NCBI RefSeq assembly: GCF_014218725.1 | Contig: NZ_JABBJE010000010.1 | Location: 23,568 to 87,567 of the forward strand | Direction of reading: 5' to 3' | Source: Brevundimonas huaxiensis | Lineage (GTDB): Bacteria > Pseudomonadota > Alphaproteobacteria > Caulobacterales > Caulobacteraceae | DNA: 64,000 nt | Shown here: piece after piece, positions 9,632 through 18,881 of the stretch | How positions within the stretch are numbered: the first letter of the stretch is position 1 | Layout: each line of letters starts with the position of its first letter | Made by a program: the position numbers and the translations under genes | Notes under the pieces: generated by a model | What the model was told of the DNA's origin: nothing | What the model saw: the letters and a program-made list of their open reading frames with translations, nothing else | Database searches by the model: none

Positions 9632-10744
9632 TCAGGCGGTGGCGGCGAAGCTGCGCTCTTCACGCGGACGCAGCGGGGTGACCACGTCATCCAGCGCAGC
9701 CTCTGCGAACGGACGGCGCGCCAGCAGGTCGCCGTAAACGTCCAGATAACGACGCGCCATGGCGGTGGCGGAAAACCGCAGATCGAATCGCGCGCGGATG
9801 GCCTCGCGGTCCAGCAGATGCGCGCGCCCGGCGGCGGCGATCGCCTGTTCCATCGTGTCGACCAGGAAGCCCGTGGCGCCGTCCTCGATCACCTCGGGGG
9901 TCGAGCCGCAGCGGAAGGCGATCACCGGGGTGCCGCAGGCCATGGCCTCGATCATCACCAGTCCGAAGGGCTCCGGCCAGTCGATGGGGAAAAGCAGGGC
10001 TTCGGCGCCGCCGAGGAAGGCGGACTTCTGATGGTCGCCGATCTCGCCGATGAATTCGACCAGCGGATTGCCCTCGACCAGCGGGCGGATCGTCTCCTCC
10101 CAATAGCGTTTGTCGGCGGCGTCCACCTTGGCGGCCATCTTCAGGCGCTTGCCCAGTTTGGTGGCGATCTCGATGGCGCGGTCGGGGCGTTTCTCGGGCG
10201 AGATGCGACCCAGGAAGGCTAGATAGCCCTCGGACTTCGGCGAGAAGATGTACTGTTCGCCCGGCATGCCGTGATGGACGGTGGCCTTCCAGTTGGCGAA
10301 ATGCAGCGGCTTGCGCTGATCGTCGGAGATGGAGACCAGGCCGAATTCGCTCCAGCGCGCATAGACGCCGGGCAGGTCCTTCATATCCAGACGGCCGTGC
10401 AGGGTCGTCAAAGTCTTGTCCGCATATTTCTGGAACAGCGGGAAGTGGACCATGTCGGTGTGGAAGTGGATGACGTCGAACTCGTCGGCGCGGTCCAGAA
10501 CTTCGCCCAGCATCGACAGGTGGGCGGCGAGGTCGGATTTCAACGGCGCCGGATCCAGACGGATCGCCTGGTCGCGCACGGGCACCAGGCGGGCCTTGGT
10601 CTGGGCGTCGGCGCTGGCGAACAGGGTCACGTCGTGGCCCAGATCGACCAGGGCGTCGGTCAGATGCGCCACCACACGTTCCGTGCCGCCGTACAGCTTG
10701 GGAGGCACGGCCTCATACAGCGGGGTGATCTGCGCGATTTTCAT
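9632..10744 (-). CDS. Glycosyltransferase family 4
   Basis: This is a 370-residue protein from ATG 10744, chosen because GGAG lies about 9 bases upstream and because MKIAQITPLYEAVPP is the normal GT4 opening; an upstream start at 10786 is less likely. It is a GT-B fold with GGTERVVAHL at the N-terminus, YLAFLGRISPEKRPD starting the donor domain, and the EX7E-like stretch PEPFGLVMIEAMACGTPVIA. It probably transfers a sugar from a nucleotide-sugar donor onto a glucan or other acceptor. The region 10745-10954 upstream contains no gene and probably carries its promoter. Confidence 0.88.
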   Translation of the reverse strand: MKIAQITPLYEAVPPKLYGGTERVVAHLTDALVDLGHDVTLFASADAQTKARLVPVRDQAIRLDPAPLKSDLAAHLSMLGEVLDRADEFDVIHFHTDMVHFPLFQKYADKTLTTLHGRLDMKDLPGVYARWSEFGLVSISDDQRKPLHFANWKATVHHGMPGEQYIFSPKSEGYLAFLGRISPEKRPDRAIEIATKLGKRLKMAAKVDAADKRYWEETIRPLVEGNPLVEFIGEIGDHQKSAFLGGAEALLFPIDWPEPFGLVMIEAMACGTPVIAFRCGSTPEVIEDGATGFLVDTMEQAIAAAGRAHLLDREAIRARFDLRFSATAMARRYLDVYGDLLARRPFAEAALDDVVTPLRPREERSFAATA

Positions 10745-10954
10745 GGTGATGTGCTCCGACACCGCATCCTGGCGGGCCGTTGACATTAATGGTCTCGCAA
10801 CTGCGAAGTTCCGTCGCGGCTAATGAATTTTCACATAGGTTTCGTGGGGTTACAGCGACACTGACCCATATCGAGTGTGCGAAATCGTACGTAGTGGCGA
10901 CGGATTGCTAGTTAAGTGATTGATGTGGCTCATGCGACGCGCGGTCGCAGCGGC

Positions 10955-12094
<1,140 letters not shown>

Positions 12095-12159
12095 GCCAGG
12101 GTCAGCCGGACGCATATTGCAGTCCGACCGCACCATCCACAGCCTTCTCGGGCCAGCGT

Positions 12160-12174
12160 GTTCCGGATTTGTTC
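12160..12174 (+). promoter_or_regulatory. LexA (SOS) box, GTTC-N7-GTTC
   Basis: The sequence GTTCCGGATTTGTTC matches exactly the direct-repeat LexA operator known from Caulobacter and Rhizobiales. It lies 51 bases upstream of the ATG at 12225, a normal position for repression of that small gene. It is 129 bases from the ccrM start, so ccrM is less likely to be its target. Confidence 0.6.
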
Positions 12175-12224
12175 TATTCATGCTCTAACCGTTTGCGGCG
12201 GTCGGCGGCGTGATGGAGGATCAG

Positions 12225-12428
12225 ATGAACGACGGAATCCTGGCCCATATGATGGCCGAACTGGATGCGGAACTGGCGCGGGCGGAGCCGTCCTTGCCCG
12301 CTCATCCCGAACATACGCGCCAAACGGAGATCATGCGCGCCCTGGCCCTGGGGTTGGGAAACTTCGAGCGGATGCGGGCGCACGACGTGCATCTTCTCGC
12401 CGCGAGCCTGTCGCCGCGATCGGCCTGA
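12225..12428 (+). CDS. Small hypothetical protein, probably SOS-regulated
   Basis: This is a 67-residue soluble protein. I do not recognise the family. ATG 12225 is preferred because GGAGGA (12215-12220) sits just upstream; ATG 12213 and GTG 12210 are in frame but overlap that ribosome site. The sequence is helical and acidic in its first half (MMAELDAELARAEP) with RQTEIMRALALGLGNFERMRAHDVHLL later. There is no signal or membrane segment. A perfect alphaproteobacterial LexA box lies upstream at 12160. Caulobacter uses small LexA-controlled proteins (SidA, DidA) to stop division, but those are membrane proteins, so no equivalence is claimed. Confidence 0.6.
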   Translation: MNDGILAHMMAELDAELARAEPSLPAHPEHTRQTEIMRALALGLGNFERMRAHDVHLLAASLSPRSA

Positions 12429-12435
12429 TCCGGCG

Positions 12436-12612
12436 TCAGGGCTTGCGCTTGAAGGTGTCGCCGATCTCAGCGGCGTCCGGACCGTCCGGCCCCGCGCTTT
12501 GGCGCTCGGCCTGACCGACCGCCTTCGTCGCCTTGTCGGAGGTCAGGGCGTCCGGCTTGCCGGCCGGATCGGCGCCGTTCTCTTCACGACCCTTGGTCTG
12601 TTCGCGGTCCAT
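12436..12612 (-). CDS. Small hydrophilic hypothetical protein
   Basis: This is a 58-residue protein from ATG 12612 with a GGGAGAG ribosome site 4-10 bases upstream. It is almost entirely polar (MDREQTKGREENGADPAGK, ending DTFKRKP) and probably intrinsically disordered. It ends 8 bases beyond the convergent small gene at 12225-12428. The strong ribosome site, coherent codon use and position between two convergent or divergent genes support a real gene. The function is unknown. Confidence 0.55.
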   Translation of the reverse strand: MDREQTKGREENGADPAGKPDALTSDKATKAVGQAERQSAGPDGPDAAEIGDTFKRKP

Positions 12613-12663
12613 GGTGCTCTCCCTTGCTGGGAGAGGTAGCGCGATGCAGAGCGGCGTGTTCCG

Positions 12664-13779
12664 TCAGCCGGCCGTATTCACCTTCGCCACCACCGACATG
12701 CCCGGGGCCAGACGCTCGGCGGCGGGCTGGTTCGGGTCGATGCGGATGCGGACCGGGATGCGCTGGGCCACCTTGGTGAAGTTGCCGGTGGCGTTGTCGG
12801 GACGGATGACGCTGAACTCCGACCCGGCGGCGGGGGCGATCCTTTCGACATGGCCGCGCAGGGTCTGGCCGCCCAGGGCGTCGACGGTGATCTCGACCGG
12901 CTGGCCGACGCGGATATTCCTCATCTGCGTCTCCTTCATATTGGCCGTGACCCAGACCACGTCCGGCACCAGACCCATCAGTTGCGTGCCCGCGGTCACA
13001 TACTGGCCCTGGCGCACGCCGATCTCGCCCAGACGGCCGGCGCGAGGGGCGACGATGCGGGTGTTGGCCAGGTCGATCTGGGCCAGGCGCACGGCGGCCT
13101 GGGCGTTCTCGACGGCGGCGGCCAGGCTGTCGCGGCCGACGACGGCGGAGGTGACGCCGGTCTGAGCGATGCCCTCGGCGGCGCGGGCCTGGGCGACCTG
13201 GGCCTGGGCGCTGCGTAGGGCGGCCTCGGCGACGTCCACATTGGCCTGGGCGACCCAGCCGCCGGCCTTTAGTGTGCGGGCGCGATTGGCGTCAGCCTGA
13301 GCCCGTGTCAGCGTGGCTTCGGCCGCGGCGATGGAGGCGCGCTGCTGGGCCACTGATCCGCGCGCCGACGCCTGGGTCTGGGCCGAGTTGGACAGGGCCG
13401 CCTCGGCCGAATGCAGGCTGGCCTCGGCCTGCTCCAGTCGCTGACGATAGATGCGGTCGTCCACCTGGGCCAGCAACTGGCCCTGCTGGACGGTCTGGAA
13501 GTCCTGGACCGGCACGGCCGTGACATAGCCGTTCACCTGCGGGCTGATGATCGTCACCTGGCCGCGCACATAGGCGTTGTCCGTGCGCTGGATCGCGCCC
13601 CGGAAGGGCGGCAACTGCCAGGCGTACAGCACCATCAGAACGCCCAGCAGGGCGACACCGGCGGCGATGACGGTCCACATGACGTTCTTCCTCGGCGCAG
13701 GCGCGGGCGGAGCGGCGGCGGGCGCCTGCGGGGCGGCAGGGGCGGAAGAGGCGGGGGCGGGCGGGGCGGCGTCGGTCAT
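12664..13779 (-). CDS. EmrA/HlyD-type membrane-fusion protein of a multidrug efflux pump
   Basis: This is a 371-residue protein from ATG 13779. An Ala/Pro-rich cytosolic tail leads to one transmembrane helix (about residues 34-53), then a lipoyl-like beta-domain split by a long alpha-helical hairpin rich in Ala/Gln, and a C-terminal beta-barrel. AYVRGQVTIISPQVNGYV is the EmrA/HlyD signature. It bridges the inner-membrane transporter encoded immediately downstream to an outer-membrane channel not encoded here. It ends the transcript tetR-emrB-emrA, reading on the minus strand. Confidence 0.88.
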   Translation of the reverse strand: MTDAAPPAPASSAPAAPQAPAAAPPAPAPRKNVMWTVIAAGVALLGVLMVLYAWQLPPFRGAIQRTDNAYVRGQVTIISPQVNGYVTAVPVQDFQTVQQGQLLAQVDDRIYRQRLEQAEASLHSAEAALSNSAQTQASARGSVAQQRASIAAAEATLTRAQADANRARTLKAGGWVAQANVDVAEAALRSAQAQVAQARAAEGIAQTGVTSAVVGRDSLAAAVENAQAAVRLAQIDLANTRIVAPRAGRLGEIGVRQGQYVTAGTQLMGLVPDVVWVTANMKETQMRNIRVGQPVEITVDALGGQTLRGHVERIAPAAGSEFSVIRPDNATGNFTKVAQRIPVRIRIDPNQPAAERLAPGMSVVAKVNTAG

Positions 13780-13792
13780 TGTGGGTCTCGGT

Positions 13793-15493
13793 TCAGTCGG
13801 CGGCGGCGACGGCGGCGCTTTGGACCGCAGCGTCTGCATTGTTGTTGTTCTTGGCGTCGCGGCGCGCCTTCCAGCGCGGCCGCAGGTGGGTGACGGTCAC
13901 CCAGGCGGAGCCCAGGGCCGCGATCACGGCGATGACCAGAAAGACGTCGTTGTAGGCCAGCACATTGGCCTGTTGCGTCACCTGTCGGCCAAGCAGAACG
14001 GCGCCCTCGGCGTTCGCCAGCGCGGGGTCCGTTATCGTCGAGGCATAGGCGCCCGACAGCTGGCGCAGCCGCAAGGCGACCTGCGGGTCCAGCGCCGAAA
14101 TCCCGGCCGCCAGCTGGTTGGAATGATATTTCTCGCGGATGATCTGAAGCGTTCCGGTCAGGGCGGAACCGGCCAGACCGCCGACGTTCTGAAGCACGCT
14201 GAACATGACGATGAAGCTGATCAGGTTCTGCTTGCCTTGGGTCAGCACCTTGACGATGCCGATCATCAGCGCCGGGCCGATGAACATGGCCGAGGCGAAG
14301 GCGATCAGGGCCTGGCTGAAATACAGCTGCGCCGGGCGCGTCAGCACGGTCGAATGGCTGTCGATCCAGGCACCGACGGCGATCAGCGCCAGGGCGATGG
14401 CGATCGGCTTGTTCAGCTTGTCCATGTTCAGGGTGAAGGCGCTGACCAGGGTGCCGGCGATCATCGACAACAGGATGACGACGAACAGGCCGTGAAGCTG
14501 ATCCGGACCTAGCCCGACGATGGTCAGGAAGCCCACCGCGCCGGATGTCTGTTCCGACAGCACGATGCGGATCAGCAGGATCGCCCCGAACAGGCGCAGC
14601 AGGTCGGGCCCTGTCAGCCAGCGGGTGTTGATCAGCGGGTTCTTGCGATTGTGCTCGACCAGGAAGGCGGCGGTCAGCAGGATGACGGACCCGATCAGGG
14701 CCCAACCGATCCAGGCGGCCTGCGTCCACCAGACGATCCGCCCCAGACCCAGAGCCGCACAAAGCAGGGCCACACCTGGCGCAAACAGGGCGAAGGTCAA
14801 AAAGTCCAGCCGGTCGAACACCCGCAGCCGCTCGGACGGCGGCAGCTTGACCACCTGCACCGCCCCCCACGCGACCAGGCACAGGCCCAGCTCGAACAGA
14901 TAGAAGGCGCGCCAGTCGCCCAGTTGCAACAGGCCGGGCATGACGAGGCGCGAAATCGGCACGGCGAAACTGGCCAGGCCGATGCCGATGATCAGCCCTT
15001 TGAGCCTATGCGCCGCCGGAAAGGCTTGGATAATATAAAGAAAGCCCAAGCTGGAAAGACCCGCGCCCGCCATGCCGGCGATGGCCCGGACCAGCAGGGT
15101 CGATTGATAGTTGTCGACGAACAGGTGGGCGGCGCAGACCAGCACGAAAGCGCCCAGGAAGATCTGGGTGAACAGGCGCAGGCCGTACTGCATCCGGAAC
15201 TTGACGAGGATCAGGTTCATGCAGGCGTTGGTCATGACGAAGACGACCGGCAGCCAGGCGGCCTCGGTGATCGTGATCCCCAGCGAGCCTTGCAGGTTCT
15301 GGATGTTGGCGGTGACGGCGGCGTTGCCCAGCGATCCGACCATGGCGACCAGCAGGCCGGTCAGGGCGTACTGTATCCGCATCGGCCAGGCGTGATCGGG
15401 GGTGGCGGGCGAGCCGGGCATCATCGGCCGCTCGTGCGGCTTCAGCGTCTCGACATACTCTTCCCAAGGCAGGTGCCAGTTGTTGCGGGCCAT
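13793..15493 (-). CDS. DHA2-family MFS drug transporter, EmrB-like
   Basis: This 566-residue protein has about 14 hydrophobic segments, as in DHA2 (EmrB/QacA) antiporters. The N-terminal tail (MARNNWHLPWEEYVETL) is cytosolic. Helix 1 region residues GSLGNAAVTANIQNLQGSLG and the segment WLPVVFVMTNACMN match the family, although the usual LDxTIVNVALP is diverged. Proton-driven export of hydrophobic drugs or acids is inferred from family. The ATG at 15493 overlaps the stop of the upstream TetR gene, and emrA-like follows 13 bases downstream. Confidence 0.87.
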   Translation of the reverse strand: MARNNWHLPWEEYVETLKPHERPMMPGSPATPDHAWPMRIQYALTGLLVAMVGSLGNAAVTANIQNLQGSLGITITEAAWLPVVFVMTNACMNLILVKFRMQYGLRLFTQIFLGAFVLVCAAHLFVDNYQSTLLVRAIAGMAGAGLSSLGFLYIIQAFPAAHRLKGLIIGIGLASFAVPISRLVMPGLLQLGDWRAFYLFELGLCLVAWGAVQVVKLPPSERLRVFDRLDFLTFALFAPGVALLCAALGLGRIVWWTQAAWIGWALIGSVILLTAAFLVEHNRKNPLINTRWLTGPDLLRLFGAILLIRIVLSEQTSGAVGFLTIVGLGPDQLHGLFVVILLSMIAGTLVSAFTLNMDKLNKPIAIALALIAVGAWIDSHSTVLTRPAQLYFSQALIAFASAMFIGPALMIGIVKVLTQGKQNLISFIVMFSVLQNVGGLAGSALTGTLQIIREKYHSNQLAAGISALDPQVALRLRQLSGAYASTITDPALANAEGAVLLGRQVTQQANVLAYNDVFLVIAVIAALGSAWVTVTHLRPRWKARRDAKNNNNADAAVQSAAVAAAD

Positions 15494-16068
15494 CAGCGCG
15501 GCCCCCCGCGCGGTCTCAGGCCGTCAAGAACAAGCGCGCGGGTGCGCAGCGACACAGCCTGGCGCTCGGCTTCGTCCGCGCCCTGAAAACCGGCGCCCAG
15601 CAGGGTGGCGATCAGACGGATGTCCATCGGCCGCAGATCCTCCCTCACCAGGCCGGCGGCCTGGGCCCGCTTCAGCGGTGCGGCGCCCGCCTCCATCAAG
15701 CTCTGCCGCAACGGTGTAAGCGCATCTGGCGACCGCACGTTCCGCACGACGCCGGCCAGTCCCGCATTGCGCACCATGTCCTCAGCCAGGCGGTCCAGAA
15801 ACCAGAAGAAGGCCTGCGGATCATCGCCCTGTTCGGCAGTGCGCCGACCCAGGTCCGCAACGTCGGCCTCCAGCACCGCCAGAGCCAGTTCCGTGCGATC
15901 CGAGAAGTGCCGATACAGGGTGCCGCGCCCCACCCCGGCCCGCTCGGCGATCAGATCCAGGGGCGCATCCAGCCCTTGGTCGGCGAAGACCGCGCGCGCG
16001 GCCTCCAGCACCGCCGCCCGGTTCAGAGCGGCGTCCTTTCGGACAGGTTTTTCGGCAGGGCGCGTCAT
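15493..16068 (-). CDS. TetR-family transcriptional regulator of the EmrAB-like pump
   Basis: This is a 191-residue protein from ATG 16068 (a start at 16107 is possible). The N-terminal helix-turn-helix reads AARAVFADQGLDAPLD...AGVGRGTLYRHFSDRTEL, typical of TetR. The C-terminal ligand-binding domain is unassigned. It overlaps the start of the MFS gene, so the three genes form one operon and the protein is probably a local autorepressor released by pump substrates. Confidence 0.88.
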   Translation of the reverse strand: MTRPAEKPVRKDAALNRAAVLEAARAVFADQGLDAPLDLIAERAGVGRGTLYRHFSDRTELALAVLEADVADLGRRTAEQGDDPQAFFWFLDRLAEDMVRNAGLAGVVRNVRSPDALTPLRQSLMEAGAAPLKRAQAAGLVREDLRPMDIRLIATLLGAGFQGADEAERQAVSLRTRALVLDGLRPRGGPR

Positions 16069-16114
16069 GGTGAGGCGCGTAAATGGACACGACTGTCCGT
16101 TTTGCAAGGGGCGG

Positions 16115-16624
16115 CTAGAGGGCTTTTTCCAGCACCACGAATTCCAGCTCGGGCCGGGGCGGATCGACGGGGAAGGGGCGGGTTTCGCCGGTCGGGGCGT
16201 AACCGCGTCGTTCGTACCAGGCGATCAGTTCGGTCCGGCGGTGGATGACGGTCATCTCCATGCGGCGCGCGCCGAAACGCGCGACGGCTTCGCTTTCGGC
16301 GGCCGCGAGCAGACGACGGCCAAGGCCGGAGGCCTGCAAGGTCGGCTCGACCGTCAGCATGCCGAGATAGGCCAGAACGTCGTCGGCGCGGGTCACCTGG
16401 ACACAGCCGATCAGCGCGCCCTCGCGATGGGCCAGCAGGATGACCCGGTCGGGATCGGCGATCAGGGCCGACAGCTCCGCCGCGCTGGTGCGATCATCGA
16501 ACAGCAGGTCGGCCTCATGCGTCCAGCCGGCCTTGGCGGTGTCGCCGCGATAGGCGCGTTCGATCAGAGGATGCAGCGCGGCGACGTCGTCGGGCGTCGC
16601 CGCGCGGATGGCGATCGGCGTCAC
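16115..16624 (-). CDS. GNAT-family N-acetyltransferase
   Basis: This 169-residue protein starts at GTG 16624, overlapping the stop of the upstream S46 peptidase by 4 bases. It contains the acetyl-CoA loop (LTVEPTLQASGLGRRLLAAAE) and a closing beta strand ending FVVLEKAL. The substrate is unknown. Translational coupling to a peptidase gene suggests co-expression, though a functional link is speculative. Confidence 0.85.
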   Translation of the reverse strand: MTPIAIRAATPDDVAALHPLIERAYRGDTAKAGWTHEADLLFDDRTSAAELSALIADPDRVILLAHREGALIGCVQVTRADDVLAYLGMLTVEPTLQASGLGRRLLAAAESEAVARFGARRMEMTVIHRRTELIAWYERRGYAPTGETRPFPVDPPRPELEFVVLEKAL

Positions 16625-18699
16625 CGGCTGACGCCCAGCTCCGTCAGCAGATGATCCATCCCATAGACGTCGCGCAGGGCCACGGTGACGGCCTGGGTGG
16701 TGACGATCACGCTGCGGTTGGTGTTGCGATCGTAGCCATAGGCGTTGCGCTGGGTCAGGACGGTGGAATCGAAGTTGGCCCCGATGATCTCGCCTCGGGC
16801 GTTGACCGCGGGCGACCCGGACGAACCGCCGATGGTGTCGGTCGAGACGGCCATGTCCATCACCGCATTCGGATCGATCCGGTCCTTGGCGGCCATCAGC
16901 TTGGGCGCGACCTTAAACGGTTCGGCGCCGGTGGCGCGGTCCCACAGGCCGGCGAAGGTGGTGAAGGCGCCGAAGCGCTGGCCCGGCACGTCGGAGCCTT
17001 CGACCTTGCCATAGGTCAGGCGCAGGGTGCCGGTGGCGTCGGGATAGACGGCGTCGCCATAGGCGGCGAAGCGGGCGGCCGCCAGCTGTTCCGACGCGCG
17101 GTCGGTCGGCGCCTTGACCTTATTTTCCCATTCGGTGCGGACGGCGCGGGCGTCGGCGTCGATCGACAGCACATACCGGATCATCGGATCGTCCGACGCC
17201 TGAACCGCCGCCAGGCCGCCGGTCCACAGGGCGCGACGCACGGCCGGATCGGCCAGCTTGGTGCCGGCGACGACGCGGGCCGACAATGCTTCGGGGCTTT
17301 CCTTGCCCAGCAGGGTGCGAACGTAGGGGCTGTCCACCGTCAGCCATTCGCGCGTCTTGGACAGCCACCATTCCAGCCGGATCTGCTCCAGCTCGGGATA
17401 GGTGGGTCGTTCGGCAAACAGGCCGGATTCGACGCCCGGCAGGCGGCTGTCGGCGAACTCGGCCAGACGCTGGTCCGACGGCTTGGCCCGTTCCTGCGCG
17501 CCGCGCACAATGGCCTTGGCCCACTGGAACAGCTGCGATCCGCCGGCGACAGAGGTGGTCCCCAGGCCCGTGCCGCCTTCCAGCAGGGCGGTCGGCGCAT
17601 AGAGTTCGCGCGCGATGGGCTGGACCGCTTCCAGCGCACCCCACGGATCGGGACCATTGCCGTTGGCGGCGGCGTAGCGCTGCATGAAGTCGACCTCGGC
17701 CGCAGCCTTGGCCTGGATGAACTGGGCGTCGGTCAGGGCGCGCATACGGCCCAGGCCGCGCTTGTAGGTGTTCTCCACGCCCACGATCGGGTCCATGGCG
17801 ATGAAGGCTTGGTCCTCGCCCTCTTCGGAATAGCGGATCAGACGGCCGCGCAGCTCAGACGCGATCAACTGATCCAGCGGCAGGACCACGTCGCGGATGG
17901 TGGCCAGCTGGTCCATCGTCAGCAGGCGCTGGGTCGCGCCGGGATTGCCGGTGATGAAGACGGCCTCGCCCTCGGTCGGCTTGTCGGCGTTCCAGGCGAA
18001 GTGGATCGGCGTCTCGACCGGCTTGCCGTCCTCATACAGGCGGATGAAGGCCGCATCGATGGCGAAGCGGGGGAAGGAGAAGTTGTCCAGATCGCCGCCG
18101 AAGGTCGCGGCGCGATCTTCCGGCGCCCAGGCCAGGCGCACATCGCTGTATTTGCGGTATTTGTAGAGTTTGAACTGGCCGCCCCGGTACAGGCTCACGA
18201 CCTGGCAGCGGATCTTGGGATCGTTTCCGCAGGCTTCGGTCTCGATCCGGCCGGCCTCGGCCTCGCGCGCCTGGGTGAACGCCTGGCCCTCAAGCCCTTC
18301 GCCAGCCTTGTGCATCCGCTCGGTGACGTCGGAGATGTCGGTCAGGATCTCGGCGGTGGCGCCGGGGCATTTGCGCTCTTCCTCGCGCGTCTTGGGCGTG
18401 AAGCCCGTCTCGCCATACTGCTGCTGCGGCGTGGACAGGTTGGCCACGCAGGTGGCGACGCAGTGGTTGTTGGTCATCACCAGACCCTGGCCCGACACCA
18501 CGCCCGCCGAACAACCGCCGAACTTTACCGACGACAGCCGCACCCGATCCAGGAAGGCCTGATCGATATTGGTGCCCAACATCTGGTTGGCGCGGGCGAT
18601 GGGGAAGTTGTCGTAGGTCCACATGCCTTCCTCGGCGCTGGCCGAGGTGGCGGCGACGAAAGCGAGAACGGCGGCGGAGGCGAGGAGAAGAGGGCGCAT
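16621..18699 (-). CDS. S46-family dipeptidyl-peptidase (DPP7/DPP11 type), secreted
   Basis: This 692-residue protein has a signal peptide ending near ASA at residues 20-22. The mature N-terminus EEGMWTYDNFP is the S46 hallmark. The catalytic His is in MTNNHC (residue 79) and the nucleophile Ser is in the late GGSSGSP. S46 enzymes release dipeptides from peptide N-termini in the periplasm. A close paralogue lies just upstream on the same strand, separated by a palindrome-rich spacer; the pair may have different P1 preferences. Confidence 0.92.
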   Translation of the reverse strand: MRPLLLASAAVLAFVAATSASAEEGMWTYDNFPIARANQMLGTNIDQAFLDRVRLSSVKFGGCSAGVVSGQGLVMTNNHCVATCVANLSTPQQQYGETGFTPKTREEERKCPGATAEILTDISDVTERMHKAGEGLEGQAFTQAREAEAGRIETEACGNDPKIRCQVVSLYRGGQFKLYKYRKYSDVRLAWAPEDRAATFGGDLDNFSFPRFAIDAAFIRLYEDGKPVETPIHFAWNADKPTEGEAVFITGNPGATQRLLTMDQLATIRDVVLPLDQLIASELRGRLIRYSEEGEDQAFIAMDPIVGVENTYKRGLGRMRALTDAQFIQAKAAAEVDFMQRYAAANGNGPDPWGALEAVQPIARELYAPTALLEGGTGLGTTSVAGGSQLFQWAKAIVRGAQERAKPSDQRLAEFADSRLPGVESGLFAERPTYPELEQIRLEWWLSKTREWLTVDSPYVRTLLGKESPEALSARVVAGTKLADPAVRRALWTGGLAAVQASDDPMIRYVLSIDADARAVRTEWENKVKAPTDRASEQLAAARFAAYGDAVYPDATGTLRLTYGKVEGSDVPGQRFGAFTTFAGLWDRATGAEPFKVAPKLMAAKDRIDPNAVMDMAVSTDTIGGSSGSPAVNARGEIIGANFDSTVLTQRNAYGYDRNTNRSVIVTTQAVTVALRDVYGMDHLLTELGVSR

Positions 18700-18718
18700 G
18701 GGATGGAGCTCCAGAACT

Positions 18719-18868
18719 CTCCCTCCCCGGCCGGGGAGGGTGGCTGGCGCGCAGCGCCAGACGGGTGGGGGCGGCAGGCGATGAGGGCTCGGTCCTGTAA
18801 AGGATCGCCGAGCCCTCCCCGCCCGGTCGCTTCGCGACCACCCTCCCCGGAGCGGGGAGGGAGAAGCG
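18719..18868. repeat. Palindrome-rich intergenic repeat (REP/terminator-like)
   Basis: About 150 bases of nested inverted repeats fill the gap between the two S46 genes. They include a perfect 20-base palindrome at 18721-18740 (CCCTCCCCGGCCGGGGAGGG), CTGGCGC-GCA-GCGCCAG at 18744-18760, a GAGGGCTCGG/CCGAGCCCTC pair, GGTCGC-TTC-GCGACC, and CCCTCCCC-GGAGC-GGGGAGGG near the end. The layout resembles dispersed intergenic repeats of GC-rich proteobacteria. It may also act as a terminator or mRNA stabiliser for the upstream gene. Confidence 0.7.
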
Positions 18869-18881
18869 TTTATGCGCCGTC

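Noticed and set aside
10787..10954. Possible small RNA between ccrM and the GT4 gene
   Set aside because: No promoter-terminator pair or stable structure was visible; more likely the GT4 promoter region.
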